Part shown: one piece after another, positions 1-8,670 of the stretch | How positions within the stretch are numbered: position 1 is the first letter of the stretch | Layout of the letters: the number at the start of each line of letters is the position of its first letter | Origin: JALZEG01 sp046263255 | GTDB lineage: Bacteria; Actinomycetota; CADDZG01; WHSQ01 | Assembly: GCA_046263255.1 (NCBI GenBank) | Contig: JBHELD010000005.1 | Coordinates: forward strand, 1 to 47,209 | DNA: 47,209 nucleotides | Reading direction: 5' to 3' | The notes under the pieces: model-generated | Databases searched by the model: none | The model's input: only the letters and a program-made list of their open reading frames with translations | Told to the model about the DNA's origin: nothing | Position numbers and translations under genes: made by a program

Positions 1-2
1 AC

Positions 3-581
3 TTCGCCTCGCGGATCTGGGGCCTGCGCGCCACCGATCTCAACCAGGGCGTCGTGTACGGGATCGAGACCGAGGAGACGAAGCTCGACGAGCGGCTCAT
101 CACGCGCTTCGACTACGACGAGGTGCTGGGCACGGCGCTAAACCGGTTCTGCGTGCAGGCGGTGATCGGCCACCCGCTGACCGTCTACGGCAAGGGGGGC
201 CAGACGCGCGGCTTCCTCAACGTCGTCGACACGATCCAGTGCGTCCGGCTCGCGGTGGAGAACCCTGCCGAAGCGGGCGACTACCGCGTCTTCAACCAGT
301 TCACCGAGCAGTTCTCGGTAAACGACCTCGCAACGATCGTGCACCGGGTGGCGGCGGGGAAGGGGATCAACGCGGCGGTCGAGCACCTCGTCGATCCCCG
401 CATCGAGGCGGAGGAGCACTACTACAACGCGGCGCACACGAAGCTCGTCGAGCTGGGCCTGAAGGCCCACCTGCTGACCGACGAGGTGGTCGGCGACCTC
501 CTCGACACGATCCAGCGCTACAAGGACCGGATCCTGATCCGGCCGATCGCTCCCAGGACGAAGTGGGACCCCAGGGCCTAG
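3..581 (+). CDS. sqdB: UDP-sulfoquinovose synthase, C-terminal part (5' truncated by window edge)
   Basis: Extended-SDR nucleotide-sugar enzyme that makes UDP-sulfoquinovose from UDP-glucose and sulfite, the head-group donor for sulfolipid (SQDG). Only the last 192 residues lie in the window; the frame is open from base 3, so the start is upstream. The stretch RATDLNQGVVYG near the left edge, followed by a TR-x-DYDEVLGTALNRF-like segment and YGKGGQTRGFLNVVDT, is characteristic of the SQD1/SqdB branch rather than generic UDP-glucose epimerases. The Rossmann NAD site and catalytic Tyr/Lys would be off-window. A GTG at 54 could be mistaken for a start but lies inside the conserved core. The sulfolipid glycosyltransferase partner is not downstream and may be upstream. 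Function rests on motif recognition; confidence is high for the family. Confidence 0.88.
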   Translation, partial: FASRIWGLRATDLNQGVVYGIETEETKLDERLITRFDYDEVLGTALNRFCVQAVIGHPLTVYGKGGQTRGFLNVVDTIQCVRLAVENPAEAGDYRVFNQFTEQFSVNDLATIVHRVAAGKGINAAVEHLVDPRIEAEEHYYNAAHTKLVELGLKAHLLTDEVVGDLLDTIQRYKDRILIRPIAPRTKWDPRA

Positions 582-661
582 TTGCGCCGGGCCCGCAGGA
601 GTGACCGGGGCGGCGGCGAACCCCTCCGCCAGGACGAATACCCGACATGGAGACGACCGTC

Positions 662-1120
662 ATGCGCAAGGCTCTCGTTTCGCTCATCGCTCTCGGTCTG
701 GTGGCGAGCCTCTCGGCGCCCGCGCTCGCCGGGAAGAAGAAGACCAAGACGATCTCGGACTCGATCTCGGCGACGGCCGCGCCGTTCCCGAACTACTCGA
801 GCACCACCGGCACACCGACCCCCGGCTGCAGCGCCGGGCAGGAGGGCGTCCACAAGGTGACGACGCCGCTCGAGACCCCGGGCTCCGGGACGCTCACGTT
901 CACGATGTCCGGCTTCACCGGCGACTGGGATCTCTACCTGTTCGACGACGCGGGCATCCCGATCGGGCGCAGCGACAGCGCGCAGGTGCCGGACGGCGCC
1001 CCCGCGGAGGAGAAGGTCGTGGCGCCGCTCGCGAAGGGCAAGACCTACGAGCTCGTGGTCTGCAATTGGGCCGGGGCGCCGCAGGCCACGGCCGAGTACA
1101 CCTTCGTCTACAAGGCCTAG
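662..1120 (+). CDS. Small secreted protein with a pre-peptidase-like beta domain
   Basis: A 152-residue exported protein of unknown role. The start at 662 gives a textbook signal peptide (MRKALVSLIALGL, hydrophobic core, AxA-type cleavage after APALA, about residue 22), and GGAG at 649-652 sits 9 bases upstream. An in-frame ATG at 647 would add five residues. The mature part begins with a Lys-rich patch, then about 110 residues of predicted beta structure with two cysteines. The segment around GDWDLYLFDDAG and the YTFVYKA end resemble bacterial pre-peptidase C-terminal (PPC) beta-sandwich domains, which usually accompany secreted enzymes; here the domain stands alone. It lies 80 bases after the sulfoquinovose gene and is followed by a strong terminator, so it may be the last gene of that unit or monocistronic. 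Confidence 0.8.
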   Translation: MRKALVSLIALGLVASLSAPALAGKKKTKTISDSISATAAPFPNYSSTTGTPTPGCSAGQEGVHKVTTPLETPGSGTLTFTMSGFTGDWDLYLFDDAGIPIGRSDSAQVPDGAPAEEKVVAPLAKGKTYELVVCNWAGAPQATAEYTFVYKA

Positions 1121-1144
1121 AGCCTTTCGCAAGAGGATCCACCG

Positions 1145-1168
1145 GTGAGGGGGCTTCGGCCCCCTCAC
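1145..1168. terminator. Perfect 10-bp hairpin with TTCG loop
   Basis: GTGAGGGGGC, TTCG loop, GCCCCCTCAC: a perfect stem with a stable tetraloop, 24 bases after the stop of the secreted protein and just before the stop of the convergent acetyltransferase gene. No T-run follows, as is usual in high-GC actinobacteria. It can serve both convergent units. Confidence 0.85.
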
Positions 1169-1185
1169 TCGCGCGTGGGGATCTT

Positions 1186-2016
1186 TCAGCCGGGCGTCCC
1201 CGGCGGGACCTTCAGGAAGTCGTAGAGCGTTCCTACGGGGTCGAAGCCGAGCTTGACGTAGAGCTCCTTCGGCCAGTCGTCCTCGTCCGCGATCAGGAAG
1301 ACGAGGTCGCACCCGGCGGCGCGGGCCGCCGCGGCCGCCGTCAACACGGTCGACCGCGCGTACCCGCGGCCCCGGTACTCGGCGCGCGTGGAGACGTCCT
1401 CCACCTGGGCGGTCGACCCGTCGGAGTAGAGCTCGCACACCGAGGCCACGATTCCGTCCGCCTCGACCCCGAAACGGCGGAAGTCGACGATCCGGTCCTT
1501 CAGGCGGTCCCGGTCGAGGAGCTGGTCGACGACCTCGTCGTCGTACGCCTCGGGCGCGGTCGCCATGAACCACCTTTTCGCCTCCCGGTGCTCCGCCTCC
1601 TCGAGCTCTCTCACCGGTGCCAGCGGGGGCCCGTCCGGCTCACGCAGCTGGGCCATGAACAGGAACCTGCGGACCTGCCAGCCCAGGTCGCGGAACCCCT
1701 CCGCGAGCGACGCCCCCAGCTCGGGATCGCTCACCTCCACACGCCGGTGCTCGTGCCCGGCAGCGGTGTGCAGCCGCTCCGCCTCCCGCGCTATCGCGTC
1801 GGCCGTCACGCCCTCGCCGGCGCGATCGACCCGGACGAGGTTCAGGTCGTAGACGAGGTTGTACGCGTCGTTGAAGAGAGCGCGGCCCCACGTGAGGTCC
1901 TCGGTCCTCTCCGCGGCGGAATCCTCCATCGACGTCTGGAACGCGATCGCCCGTCGAAACGTCGCCGCAGCGACGCTCCCGGTGGCGGTGGAGGCCTCCC
2001 GGACGGGGTCAGGCAC
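1186..2016 (-). CDS. GNAT-family N-acetyltransferase
   Basis: A 276-residue protein whose C-terminal half carries the GNAT acetyl-CoA fold. The segment VEDVSTRAEYRGRGYARS (about residues 203-220) contains the R/Q-x-x-G-x-G/A acetyl-CoA pyrophosphate loop. It is followed by an Ala-rich helix, the beta-5 strand DLVFLIADEDD and the LYVKLGFDPVG end typical of GNAT proteins. The N-terminal 110 residues are less conserved and may be a degenerate second GNAT-like lobe. The GTG start overlaps the end of the upstream isocitrate dehydrogenase gene by 8 bases, so the two are probably co-transcribed and translationally coupled. The substrate cannot be inferred. Confidence 0.82.
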   Translation of the reverse strand: MPDPVREASTATGSVAAATFRRAIAFQTSMEDSAAERTEDLTWGRALFNDAYNLVYDLNLVRVDRAGEGVTADAIAREAERLHTAAGHEHRRVEVSDPELGASLAEGFRDLGWQVRRFLFMAQLREPDGPPLAPVRELEEAEHREAKRWFMATAPEAYDDEVVDQLLDRDRLKDRIVDFRRFGVEADGIVASVCELYSDGSTAQVEDVSTRAEYRGRGYARSTVLTAAAAARAAGCDLVFLIADEDDWPKELYVKLGFDPVGTLYDFLKVPPGTPG

Positions 2017-3082
2017 CGGCGGCCAGGCGCGCGGCGATCGCGTCGGCGATCTGCTCGGTCGTCGCCGGCGGTCCCTGGGGTTTCAAGTCGGCAGGCCGCG
2101 GCCCCGTCGCGAGCACGGCCGCGACCGCGCTCTCCAGTCGCTGCGCCTCGGCGGGCATGTCGAGGTGCCGGAGCATGAGCACCGCCGACAGGATCATCGC
2201 GATCGGGTTCGCCAGCCCCTTGCCTGCGATGTCGGGCGCGGAGCCGTGGGTGGGCTCGAAGACCGCGTACTCCTTTCCGAGGTTCATCCCCGGGGCGACC
2301 CCGAGCCCGCCGATGAGCCCCGCGCACAGGTCCGAGATGATGTCGCCGTAGAGGTTCGGCAGCACGATCACGTCGAGGTCGTCGGGGTGCCACACCAGCC
2401 ACATCGCGAGCTCGTCGACCTGGATCTCCTCGAACCCGACGTCGCGGTAGTCCTCCGCCCGGCGCAGCCCCGTCTCGAGCCACACGCCGTCCGAGAACTT
2501 CATGATGTTGGCCTTGTGGCCCAGGGTGACCTTGCGGCGGCGGTGCTTCTTCGCGAGCTCGAAGGCGAACTCGACGATGGCCTTCGTCGCGGAGACCGAT
2601 ATCGGCTTGACGGAGATCCCGGTGTCGCGGGCGGTCGCGTACCCGTGCATGTACTTCAGGTACCCGCGCAGCTTCTCGAGCTCTTTCGAGCCGCACTCGA
2701 ACTCGATCCCCTCGTAGAGGTCCTCGGTGTTCTCGCGCACGACGACGAGGTCGACGTCGGAGAAGCGCGAGGGGACGCCGGGATAGAGGCGGCACGGCCG
2801 GACGCTCGCGAACAGGTCCAGCTCCTGGCGGAGCGCGACGTTGATCGACCTGAAGCCGGTACCCACCGGAGTAGTAACGGGGCCCTTGAGCGCGACCCTG
2901 TTCGTCCTAATCGAGTCGAGGACGTGGGGCGGCAGCGGGTCGCCGTGCCTCTCGATCGCAGGGACACCGGCGTCGTGGACCTCCCACTCGACGCCCGCCT
3001 CGAGGGCGTCCACCACCCGCCGCGTCGCGCCGGCCACCTCGGGGCCTATCCCGTCTCCGGGGATGAGGGTGATCGTCGGCAT
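2009..3082 (-). CDS. icd: Isocitrate dehydrogenase, isocitrate/isopropylmalate dehydrogenase family
   Basis: Decarboxylating beta-hydroxyacid dehydrogenase of 357 residues. The N-terminus ITLIPGDGIGPEV is the family signature. The substrate loop SINVALRQELDLFASVRP has the S-x-N-x-x-x-R pattern of isocitrate-specific enzymes rather than the isopropylmalate LeuB loop. VVRENTEDLYEGIE, NLYGDIISDL (metal-binding aspartates) and FEPTHGSAPDIAG (nucleotide site) follow in order. It most resembles the short, NAD-type isocitrate dehydrogenases of the TCA cycle; homoisocitrate or tartrate-type activity cannot be excluded. The ATG at 3082 is chosen because it begins exactly at the conserved MPTITLIPGDG; an in-frame GTG at 3124 adds 14 unconserved residues. 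There is no convincing Shine-Dalgarno sequence, so it may be leaderless (TATCCT at 3090-3095 on the minus strand). It is the first gene of a two-gene unit with the acetyltransferase. Confidence 0.9.
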   Translation of the reverse strand: MPTITLIPGDGIGPEVAGATRRVVDALEAGVEWEVHDAGVPAIERHGDPLPPHVLDSIRTNRVALKGPVTTPVGTGFRSINVALRQELDLFASVRPCRLYPGVPSRFSDVDLVVVRENTEDLYEGIEFECGSKELEKLRGYLKYMHGYATARDTGISVKPISVSATKAIVEFAFELAKKHRRRKVTLGHKANIMKFSDGVWLETGLRRAEDYRDVGFEEIQVDELAMWLVWHPDDLDVIVLPNLYGDIISDLCAGLIGGLGVAPGMNLGKEYAVFEPTHGSAPDIAGKGLANPIAMILSAVLMLRHLDMPAEAQRLESAVAAVLATGPRPADLKPQGPPATTEQIADAIAARLAAGA

Positions 3083-3226
3083 CGCGGACAGGATATTCGG
3101 CCCCGCGGCGCGCAACTTTTCCACCCGCTCCGCCGTCTTTTCACGATAGCGCCGCTGACTATTCGTGCAGTGGTGCGTATGGTTGTCGCTGGCGTGCGGC
3201 CCACCACAGTGGCGGGGCCTCTATTC

Positions 3227-3233
3227 AGGAGGG
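3227..3233 (+). promoter_or_regulatory. Strong ribosome binding site that fixes a TTG start
   Basis: AGGAGGG lies 5 bases upstream of TTG 3239. It favours this TTG, which begins an exported protein with a good signal peptide, over the upstream in-frame GTG (3170) and ATG (3179). Confidence 0.75.
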
Positions 3234-3238
3234 AACGG

Positions 3239-5146
3239 TTGAGCTCATCCGCTGCAAGTGGTTGGACCAAACGCGCCGTATGCGTGTCAACGATTCTGGT
3301 AGTCCTGGCGGCGCTCCTGCAGACGGCTCCGGCTGCGGCCGTTCCCGTCCAGGGGTGCCCGGAGCAGGAGATCATGCCGGTCGCCGACGTCCGCAAGGGC
3401 ATGACCGGCAGCGGGCTCAGCGTCTACGAGGGACGAGAGCCGCAGCCGTTCACGGCGGAGGTCCTGGGCGTGCTGGAGGACGGCGTGGCGCCCGGCCGCG
3501 ACATGATCATCGTCGAGCTCAGCGGTGACATCATCGACAAGGCCGGCGGGATCTGGTTCGGCATGTCGGGGTCGCCGGTCTACATGGACGGAAAGCTCCT
3601 CGGCGCGGTCGCATGGGGTCTCACGTTCTCGCAGTCGAGGGTCGGGGGCCTGACCGCCGCCGAGGACATGGTGAAGGTCCTCGGGTATCCGGAGTCTGAG
3701 CCCGAGGCCGGGTCGCAGAGCACCGCGTCCTCATCGGGGTACTCGCGCCGGACGGTGCGCCTCTCGCCACGGATGCAGAGGAGCATCGCGCGGCGCTCCT
3801 CGGCGACGCAGAGCCAGGTCGAGGCGGGGTTCCGGCAGCTGCTCACGCCGTTCAGCATGTCCGGCCTGTCGGACCCGCGGATCGAGCGGGTGCGCGCGGT
3901 CGTGCGGGAGGAGCGTCTGCCGCTGCTCCCGTACCGCGGTGCGGCCGCGGCCGCGCAGGGGTCGACCACCCAGATCGACCCGAACACCGAGCCGCTGCAG
4001 CCCGGGGACTCCTTCGCCGCCGCGCTCTCCTACGGCGACGTCACCGCCGCGGGGATCGGGACCACGACGATGGTCTGCAACGGCAAGGCGCTGGCGTTCG
4101 GGCACCCGTTCTCGTTCGAGGGCGAGACCTTCCTCGGGGCGAACCACGCCGAGGCGATCACGATCATCAACGAGCCGATCTTCGGTCCCTACAAGCTCGC
4201 GAACGTTCGCGAGCTCGTCGGCGTCGTCGACCAGGACCGGCTCGCGGCCATCCGGGGCGACCTCGGCGAGGGGCCGGTGCTGATCCCGATCACCTCCACG
4301 GTCACCGCCCAGAACACGAACCTGACGCGCGACGGCCGGACGGAGGTCGTCGAGTCCGAGGTGGTGCCGTTCCTCACGCTGAACCACCTCATCGGCAACG
4401 TCGACACGGTCTTCGACCAGATCTCCGGCGGCAGCGCATCGCTGTCGTGGACGATCACCGGCGTCGGCGAGAGCACCGGCCCGTTCACGCTCAGCCGGAG
4501 CAACCTGTACGCGAGCGAGTTCGACATCTCGTTCGAGTCCGGCTTCGAGATCCTCGGCAACCTGTTCACGCTCTTCGGCAACGACTTCGAGGAGGTCAGC
4601 TTCACCGGCGTCGACGTCGACGCGTCGGTCAAGGACGACATCGAGATGTTCACGATCCACGACGTCCTGGTCTCGTTGAACGGCGGCGACTTCCTGGAGC
4701 GCCGCCGCCTGCGCGCCCGGCCCGGCGACCGGATAGGTATGCGCGTCGTGCTGCTCAACTTCGAGGACCACGAGGAGCGCGTCGTCGACCTCCAGGTGAG
4801 GATCCCGCCGAAGACGCGCGGCGAAGCCGTCATCGAGATCACCGGCGGAGCCGCGGGGGGTCCCGGTGAAGAGTGCTTCTTCTTCGGGGAGAACTGCGAG
4901 AGCGGCGAGGAGGTGGACTCGCTCGCCGCGCTCGTCACGTCGATCGAGAACGCCCCGCACAACAACGACCTGCTCGCGCGGCTGCGCAGCGGCCGCAAGT
5001 CGAAGGTCACCGCGCAGGACGCGTACACGCTCGAGCAGGTCGTGACCGGCTTCAAGAGGGTCCGGATCCGGCTGATCCGCGACGGGCGCCGCGGCGGGGG
5101 CGGGGGCGACGTCGTGTCGGAGCCGAAGCCGGCGCAGGTCGACTAG
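3239..5146 (+). CDS. Secreted SpoIVB (S55)-type serine peptidase domain protein
   Basis: A 635-residue exported protein. From the TTG start the N-terminus has a basic patch (GWTKRAVCV), a hydrophobic core and an AAAVP cleavage region at about residues 34-36. The S55 domain follows: ADVRKGMTGSGLSVYEG, then WFGMSGSPVYMDGKLLGAVAW, in which the serine of GMSGSP matches the catalytic serine of Bacillus SpoIVB. Further on is GKALAFGHPFSFEGET, a recurrent motif of actinobacterial S55 proteins. The remaining 250 residues look beta-rich, with an acidic middle (DVDASVKDDIEMF), and end in a Gly/Arg-rich tail. In Bacillus the family processes SpoIVFA during sporulation; nothing here indicates sporulation, so the target is unknown. 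It stands first in a run of three exported proteins, 16 bases before the next gene. Confidence 0.85.
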   Translation: MSSSAASGWTKRAVCVSTILVVLAALLQTAPAAAVPVQGCPEQEIMPVADVRKGMTGSGLSVYEGREPQPFTAEVLGVLEDGVAPGRDMIIVELSGDIIDKAGGIWFGMSGSPVYMDGKLLGAVAWGLTFSQSRVGGLTAAEDMVKVLGYPESEPEAGSQSTASSSGYSRRTVRLSPRMQRSIARRSSATQSQVEAGFRQLLTPFSMSGLSDPRIERVRAVVREERLPLLPYRGAAAAAQGSTTQIDPNTEPLQPGDSFAAALSYGDVTAAGIGTTTMVCNGKALAFGHPFSFEGETFLGANHAEAITIINEPIFGPYKLANVRELVGVVDQDRLAAIRGDLGEGPVLIPITSTVTAQNTNLTRDGRTEVVESEVVPFLTLNHLIGNVDTVFDQISGGSASLSWTITGVGESTGPFTLSRSNLYASEFDISFESGFEILGNLFTLFGNDFEEVSFTGVDVDASVKDDIEMFTIHDVLVSLNGGDFLERRRLRARPGDRIGMRVVLLNFEDHEERVVDLQVRIPPKTRGEAVIEITGGAAGGPGEECFFFGENCESGEEVDSLAALVTSIENAPHNNDLLARLRSGRKSKVTAQDAYTLEQVVTGFKRVRIRLIRDGRRGGGGGDVVSEPKPAQVD

Positions 5147-5162
5147 CGACGAAGCTGTTCTC

Positions 5163-7094
5163 GTGATCCACCGGGCCCCTTCTCCGGGGGGGCCGAGCCG
5201 GCCCCCCCGGACTCGTCTGTGGACCGTCGTTGCGGTCGCGGCGGCGGTCGTGGCGGCGTCGCTGACTCCGGCCGGCGCGGCCGAGGTCGCCGTCGAGTGG
5301 AGGACGCCGGGCGGGCGCGTCGTCCCGCAGGGCCTTCCGCTGCGCTTCGAGGCCGTGGTCACGAACCCCGCGGATCGTGCGGTCACGCTGTCGCTGTCGT
5401 TCGAGCTGCACCCCGCCGGCGAGACAGAGGACGCCGTCGCGTTCGACCGCTGGACCGGTTCGGTCGCCGGGGGGTCCTCGATCTCGGTGCGGGGCCGGGT
5501 CACACCCGCTCAGTGGTTCGCGCAGACGGGGGCGTTCGAGATATCGGTCCGGTCGTCGCTCACGGTGCCCGGGCTTCGTTTCCGCGTCGCCGCGCCTCAG
5601 GTCGCCGTCCCGAGGTTCGAGGACGTCACCGGCGCGGCCGGCGTCGCGACCGACCACGCCGCGCACGTGGAATGCGACGGGTACTCCGCGGGGGCCGCGT
5701 GGGGAGACGCCGACGGCGACTCCGACCTCGACCTCTTCCTCCCGCACCAGGACGGGCCGTCGCAGCTGTGGGTCAACCACGGGGCGACGTTCGCCGACGA
5801 GGCCGCGGCGCGCGGCCTCGACGCGCCCGGGGCGCAGGCCACGGCGGCCGTCTTCGCCGACTACGACAACGACTCCGATCAGGACCTCTACGTCGTCGCC
5901 GACGGACCGAACCGTCTCTACGCGAACGACGGCACCGGCCACTTCGCCGACGCCGCGGCGTCGGCAGGCGTGGCGGAGCCCGGGCCGGGTTCGAGCGCGT
6001 CCTGGGGCGACTACGACGCCGACGGGCATCTCGACCTGTTCGTCGTGAACTGGGCGCGCTGCGGGAGCGCCTCCGACTACACCTACTACGACGACGCGCT
6101 GTTCCACAACGAAGGCGACGGGACGTTCACGAACCAGACGGCGCTGCTCGAGTCGACGGGGTCGACGACCGGGGCCGGGTTCCAGAGCGCGTGGCTCGAC
6201 TACGACCGCGACGGCGACGTGGACCTGTACCTCGCGAACGACTACGGCGGGCCGCGGCCCGAGGGCAACTACCCGTGGCGCAACGACGGCAGGGGCCGCG
6301 ACGGCTGGCGCTTCACGAACGTCTCGGTCGCGTCGGGGACCGCGCTGCACATGAACGCGATGGGGATCGGCGTCGGCGACTACGACCGCGACCTCGATCT
6401 GGACATGGCGCTGTCGAACATAGAGGCGACGGTGCTGATGGAGAACCGCGGCGACGGCACGTTCCGCGATGTCGCCCATCGCCTCGGCGTCGCGCGGCCG
6501 AACCAGCGCGTGCGGGAGAAGGCGATCACGTGGGGGCTCTCGTTCGCCGACCTCAACCTCGACGGGTGGGAGGACCTCTACGTCGTGGGCGGCTCGCTCG
6601 CGCAGGAGGCGCGTCCGGAGCCGCAGCCGAACGCGCTGTTCGTCAACGCGCGCCGGGCGGGGTTCGCCGACCTGAGCGCTCCCGGAGGCGCGGCCGACGA
6701 CGGCGTGGGCCGCGGGCTCTCGCTTGCGGACTACGACCGCGACGGGCGGATGGACCTGTACGTCGTGAACCAGGGAGGCCGTCCCCTGCTGTTCCGCAAC
6801 GTGACGCCGTACGGGGGGCGCCACTGGCTCGAGGTGGACACGGTCGGGTCGGCGAGCAACCGCGACGGGTGCGGCGCCACGCTCGTCGCCACCGTCGGCC
6901 GCGCCCGGATGCTCCGGCAGGTCTTCTGCGGCTCGACCGGGCTCGGCGGCGGGAGCGACAGCGCCGTGCACTTCGGCCTCGGCCGCGCGGACCGCGTGGA
7001 CGTGCTGCGGATCGTGTGGCCGTCCGGGCGCGTGCAGAGGATGACCGGCGTCGCGGGCGACCGCCTGATCGTCGCGCGGGAGCCGCGGCGATGA
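5163..7094 (+). CDS. Secreted CRTAC1-like protein with VCBS/FG-GAP repeats and ASPIC/UnbV domain
   Basis: A 643-residue exported protein starting at GTG 5163. Signal peptide: RTRLWTVVAVAAAVVAASLTPAGAA region, cleavage near residue 40. A beta domain of about 100 residues comes first, then at least six VCBS/FG-GAP blades recognisable by calcium-loop patterns such as DADGDSDLDLFL, DYDNDSDQDLYVV, DYDADGHLDLFVV, DYDRDGDVDLYLA and DYDRDGRMDLYVV. The C-terminal 90 residues are an ASPIC/UnbV domain (DTVGSASNRDGCGATL, WPSGRVQRM). CRTAC1-family proteins are extracellular calcium-binding propellers of uncertain function. It lies 16 bases after the S55 protein and its stop overlaps the next start (ATGA), so these three are one transcription unit. 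Confidence 0.9.
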   Translation: MIHRAPSPGGPSRPPRTRLWTVVAVAAAVVAASLTPAGAAEVAVEWRTPGGRVVPQGLPLRFEAVVTNPADRAVTLSLSFELHPAGETEDAVAFDRWTGSVAGGSSISVRGRVTPAQWFAQTGAFEISVRSSLTVPGLRFRVAAPQVAVPRFEDVTGAAGVATDHAAHVECDGYSAGAAWGDADGDSDLDLFLPHQDGPSQLWVNHGATFADEAAARGLDAPGAQATAAVFADYDNDSDQDLYVVADGPNRLYANDGTGHFADAAASAGVAEPGPGSSASWGDYDADGHLDLFVVNWARCGSASDYTYYDDALFHNEGDGTFTNQTALLESTGSTTGAGFQSAWLDYDRDGDVDLYLANDYGGPRPEGNYPWRNDGRGRDGWRFTNVSVASGTALHMNAMGIGVGDYDRDLDLDMALSNIEATVLMENRGDGTFRDVAHRLGVARPNQRVREKAITWGLSFADLNLDGWEDLYVVGGSLAQEARPEPQPNALFVNARRAGFADLSAPGGAADDGVGRGLSLADYDRDGRMDLYVVNQGGRPLLFRNVTPYGGRHWLEVDTVGSASNRDGCGATLVATVGRARMLRQVFCGSTGLGGGSDSAVHFGLGRADRVDVLRIVWPSGRVQRMTGVAGDRLIVAREPRR

Positions 7095-8593
7095 GACGTG
7101 CCGCCGCGGTCGCGCTCCTGCTGCTCCCGGGCCTGGCCGCGCTCCCGGCCGCGGGCGGCGGCGCTCCGGCCGGGGAGGAGAGGACCTGGTTCCTGCAGAG
7201 CGCCTCGCAGCTCCGGCTGGAGGCGCCGCCCGCCGACGACTCGGCCGTCACGCGGGCGGAGCTGCGGGAGCTGAGGCGGCTGCAGGCCCGCCGCACGGAG
7301 GCGCAGGAGCGGGCGGTCCGGCGCTGGGGCGTGGGGCCGGCGACGGTGCCGTGGACGAGGGTGGCGCTCGAGACGATCAGGTCGAACCGCGCCGGGGCGT
7401 TCCCGACGCGCTCGGCCCGCGCCCTCGCCCTTCTCCATCTCGGGATGCACGACGCCCTGACGGCCGCGCGGGACTCCCGCGCGGCCCACGACCGCTCCCG
7501 GCCGGAGGAGCTCGACCGCCGGATCGAACCCCTGCTGCGCGCTCGGGGCTCGTCGTATCCCGACGAGCGCGCGGTCGTGGCCGGGGCGGCCGAGGCCATC
7601 CTGTCCTACCTGTTCCCCGCCGCCCCCGAGGGCCGGTTCACGCGGCTCGCGGCGCGCGCTGCGGAGTCGCGTCTGTGGGCGGGAGTGAGCTACTCGAGCG
7701 ACGTCCGGCGCGGTCTCGCGCTGGGACGCGCCGTCGCGGCCGTCGCGATCGAGCGCGCCGACGCCGACGGCCACCGCGCGCCGTGGGACTTCGCAGAGCA
7801 GCGCCGCTGCTCTACGCCGGGGTGCGCGGGAGCCGACGAGGCGTACTGGGTTCCCACCCCTCCCGGCCGTCAATATCCGCCGAGCGACCCGATGGCGTCG
7901 AGGTGGGAGACGTACCTGATGGAGTCGCCGGGGCAGTTCCTGCCGCCGCCTCCTCCCGCGTACGGGTCCGAGCGGTTCATGGCGGAGCTCGCCGAGGTGA
8001 AGCGGTTGTCGACCGACGCCACCGAGGACGAGCGGGAGCTTGCGTTCTTCTGGGACGACGGACCCGGCACGTACTCGCCTGCGGGTCACTGGAACGCGCT
8101 CGCGATCGACCTCGTACGCAACCGGGGGCTCTCGACGATGGAGACCGCCCGCGCGTTCGCGCTGATGAACGCGGCCATGCGCGATGCGTTCGTCGCGACG
8201 TGGCACGCGAAGTACCACTACTGGAGCATCCGGCCCGTCACCGCGATCCGCGAGCGGGAGACGATCGCCGGCGCGCCCAACCCGGTCTACGACGCGGGAT
8301 GGCTGCCGATCCTCGTGACGCCTCCGTTCCCCGCCTATCCGTCCGGCCACTCCGCGGAGTCCGCCGCGGCCGCCCGTGTGCTGCAGTACCTGATGCCGGA
8401 CTCCGGCGACCCCCCGGCCGGCAGCGCGGCGGACCCGGGACCGGCCGGCAGCATCGACGAGCTCGCGGAGCAGGTCGCGTACTCCCGTCTCGTCGGAGGG
8501 ATCCACTTCCGTTCGGACAACGACGCGGCTCTGGTCCTCGGCCGGAAGATCGCGGCCCTCGCGATCGAGCGGGAAGGACTCGGCGGCTCCTAG
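7091..8593 (+). CDS. Exported vanadium-dependent haloperoxidase / PAP2-type phosphatase
   Basis: A 500-residue protein starting with an ATG that overlaps the upstream stop (ATGA). A signal peptide (MRRAAAVALLLLPGLAALPAA) is followed by a mostly helical body. All three parts of the vanadate/phosphate pocket are present: KYHYWSIRP (K-x6-RP) at about residue 373, YPSGHSAES at about 416, and SRLVGGIHFRSD (SR-x5-H) at about 463. This matches the vanadium haloperoxidase branch of the PAP2 superfamily, enzymes that oxidise halides with peroxide; a phosphatase activity is possible because the pocket is shared. Coupling to a CRTAC1-like propeller protein suggests a joint extracellular job. Halide preference cannot be read from the sequence. 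Confidence 0.87.
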   Translation: MRRAAAVALLLLPGLAALPAAGGGAPAGEERTWFLQSASQLRLEAPPADDSAVTRAELRELRRLQARRTEAQERAVRRWGVGPATVPWTRVALETIRSNRAGAFPTRSARALALLHLGMHDALTAARDSRAAHDRSRPEELDRRIEPLLRARGSSYPDERAVVAGAAEAILSYLFPAAPEGRFTRLAARAAESRLWAGVSYSSDVRRGLALGRAVAAVAIERADADGHRAPWDFAEQRRCSTPGCAGADEAYWVPTPPGRQYPPSDPMASRWETYLMESPGQFLPPPPPAYGSERFMAELAEVKRLSTDATEDERELAFFWDDGPGTYSPAGHWNALAIDLVRNRGLSTMETARAFALMNAAMRDAFVATWHAKYHYWSIRPVTAIRERETIAGAPNPVYDAGWLPILVTPPFPAYPSGHSAESAAAARVLQYLMPDSGDPPAGSAADPGPAGSIDELAEQVAYSRLVGGIHFRSDNDAALVLGRKIAALAIEREGLGGS

Positions 8594-8670
8594 GAGCGGC
8601 GTTGTTCGCTCTGGTATGAATCGCGTCGCCCGGGTGGCACGGGCACGGCCGGAGCGAAAGGGGTGGATCG

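Noticed and set aside
578..1573. Long Arg/Gly-rich minus-strand frame over the secreted protein gene
   Set aside because: Low-complexity translation typical of antisense frames in high-GC DNA; no domain, and it crosses a terminator.
1859..3238. Long plus-strand reading frame joined to the S55 peptidase gene
   Set aside because: It is antisense to isocitrate dehydrogenase and the acetyltransferase; the real start is TTG 3239 with AGGAGGG and a signal peptide.
5219..7090. Open plus-strand frame that would fuse to the haloperoxidase N-terminus
   Set aside because: Arg-rich shadow of the CRTAC1-like gene. The haloperoxidase has its own ATG at 7091 with a signal peptide.
8586..8597. Perfect 12-bp palindrome GCTCCTAGGAGC over the haloperoxidase stop
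   Set aside because: No loop for a terminator and no promoter nearby; it may be chance.
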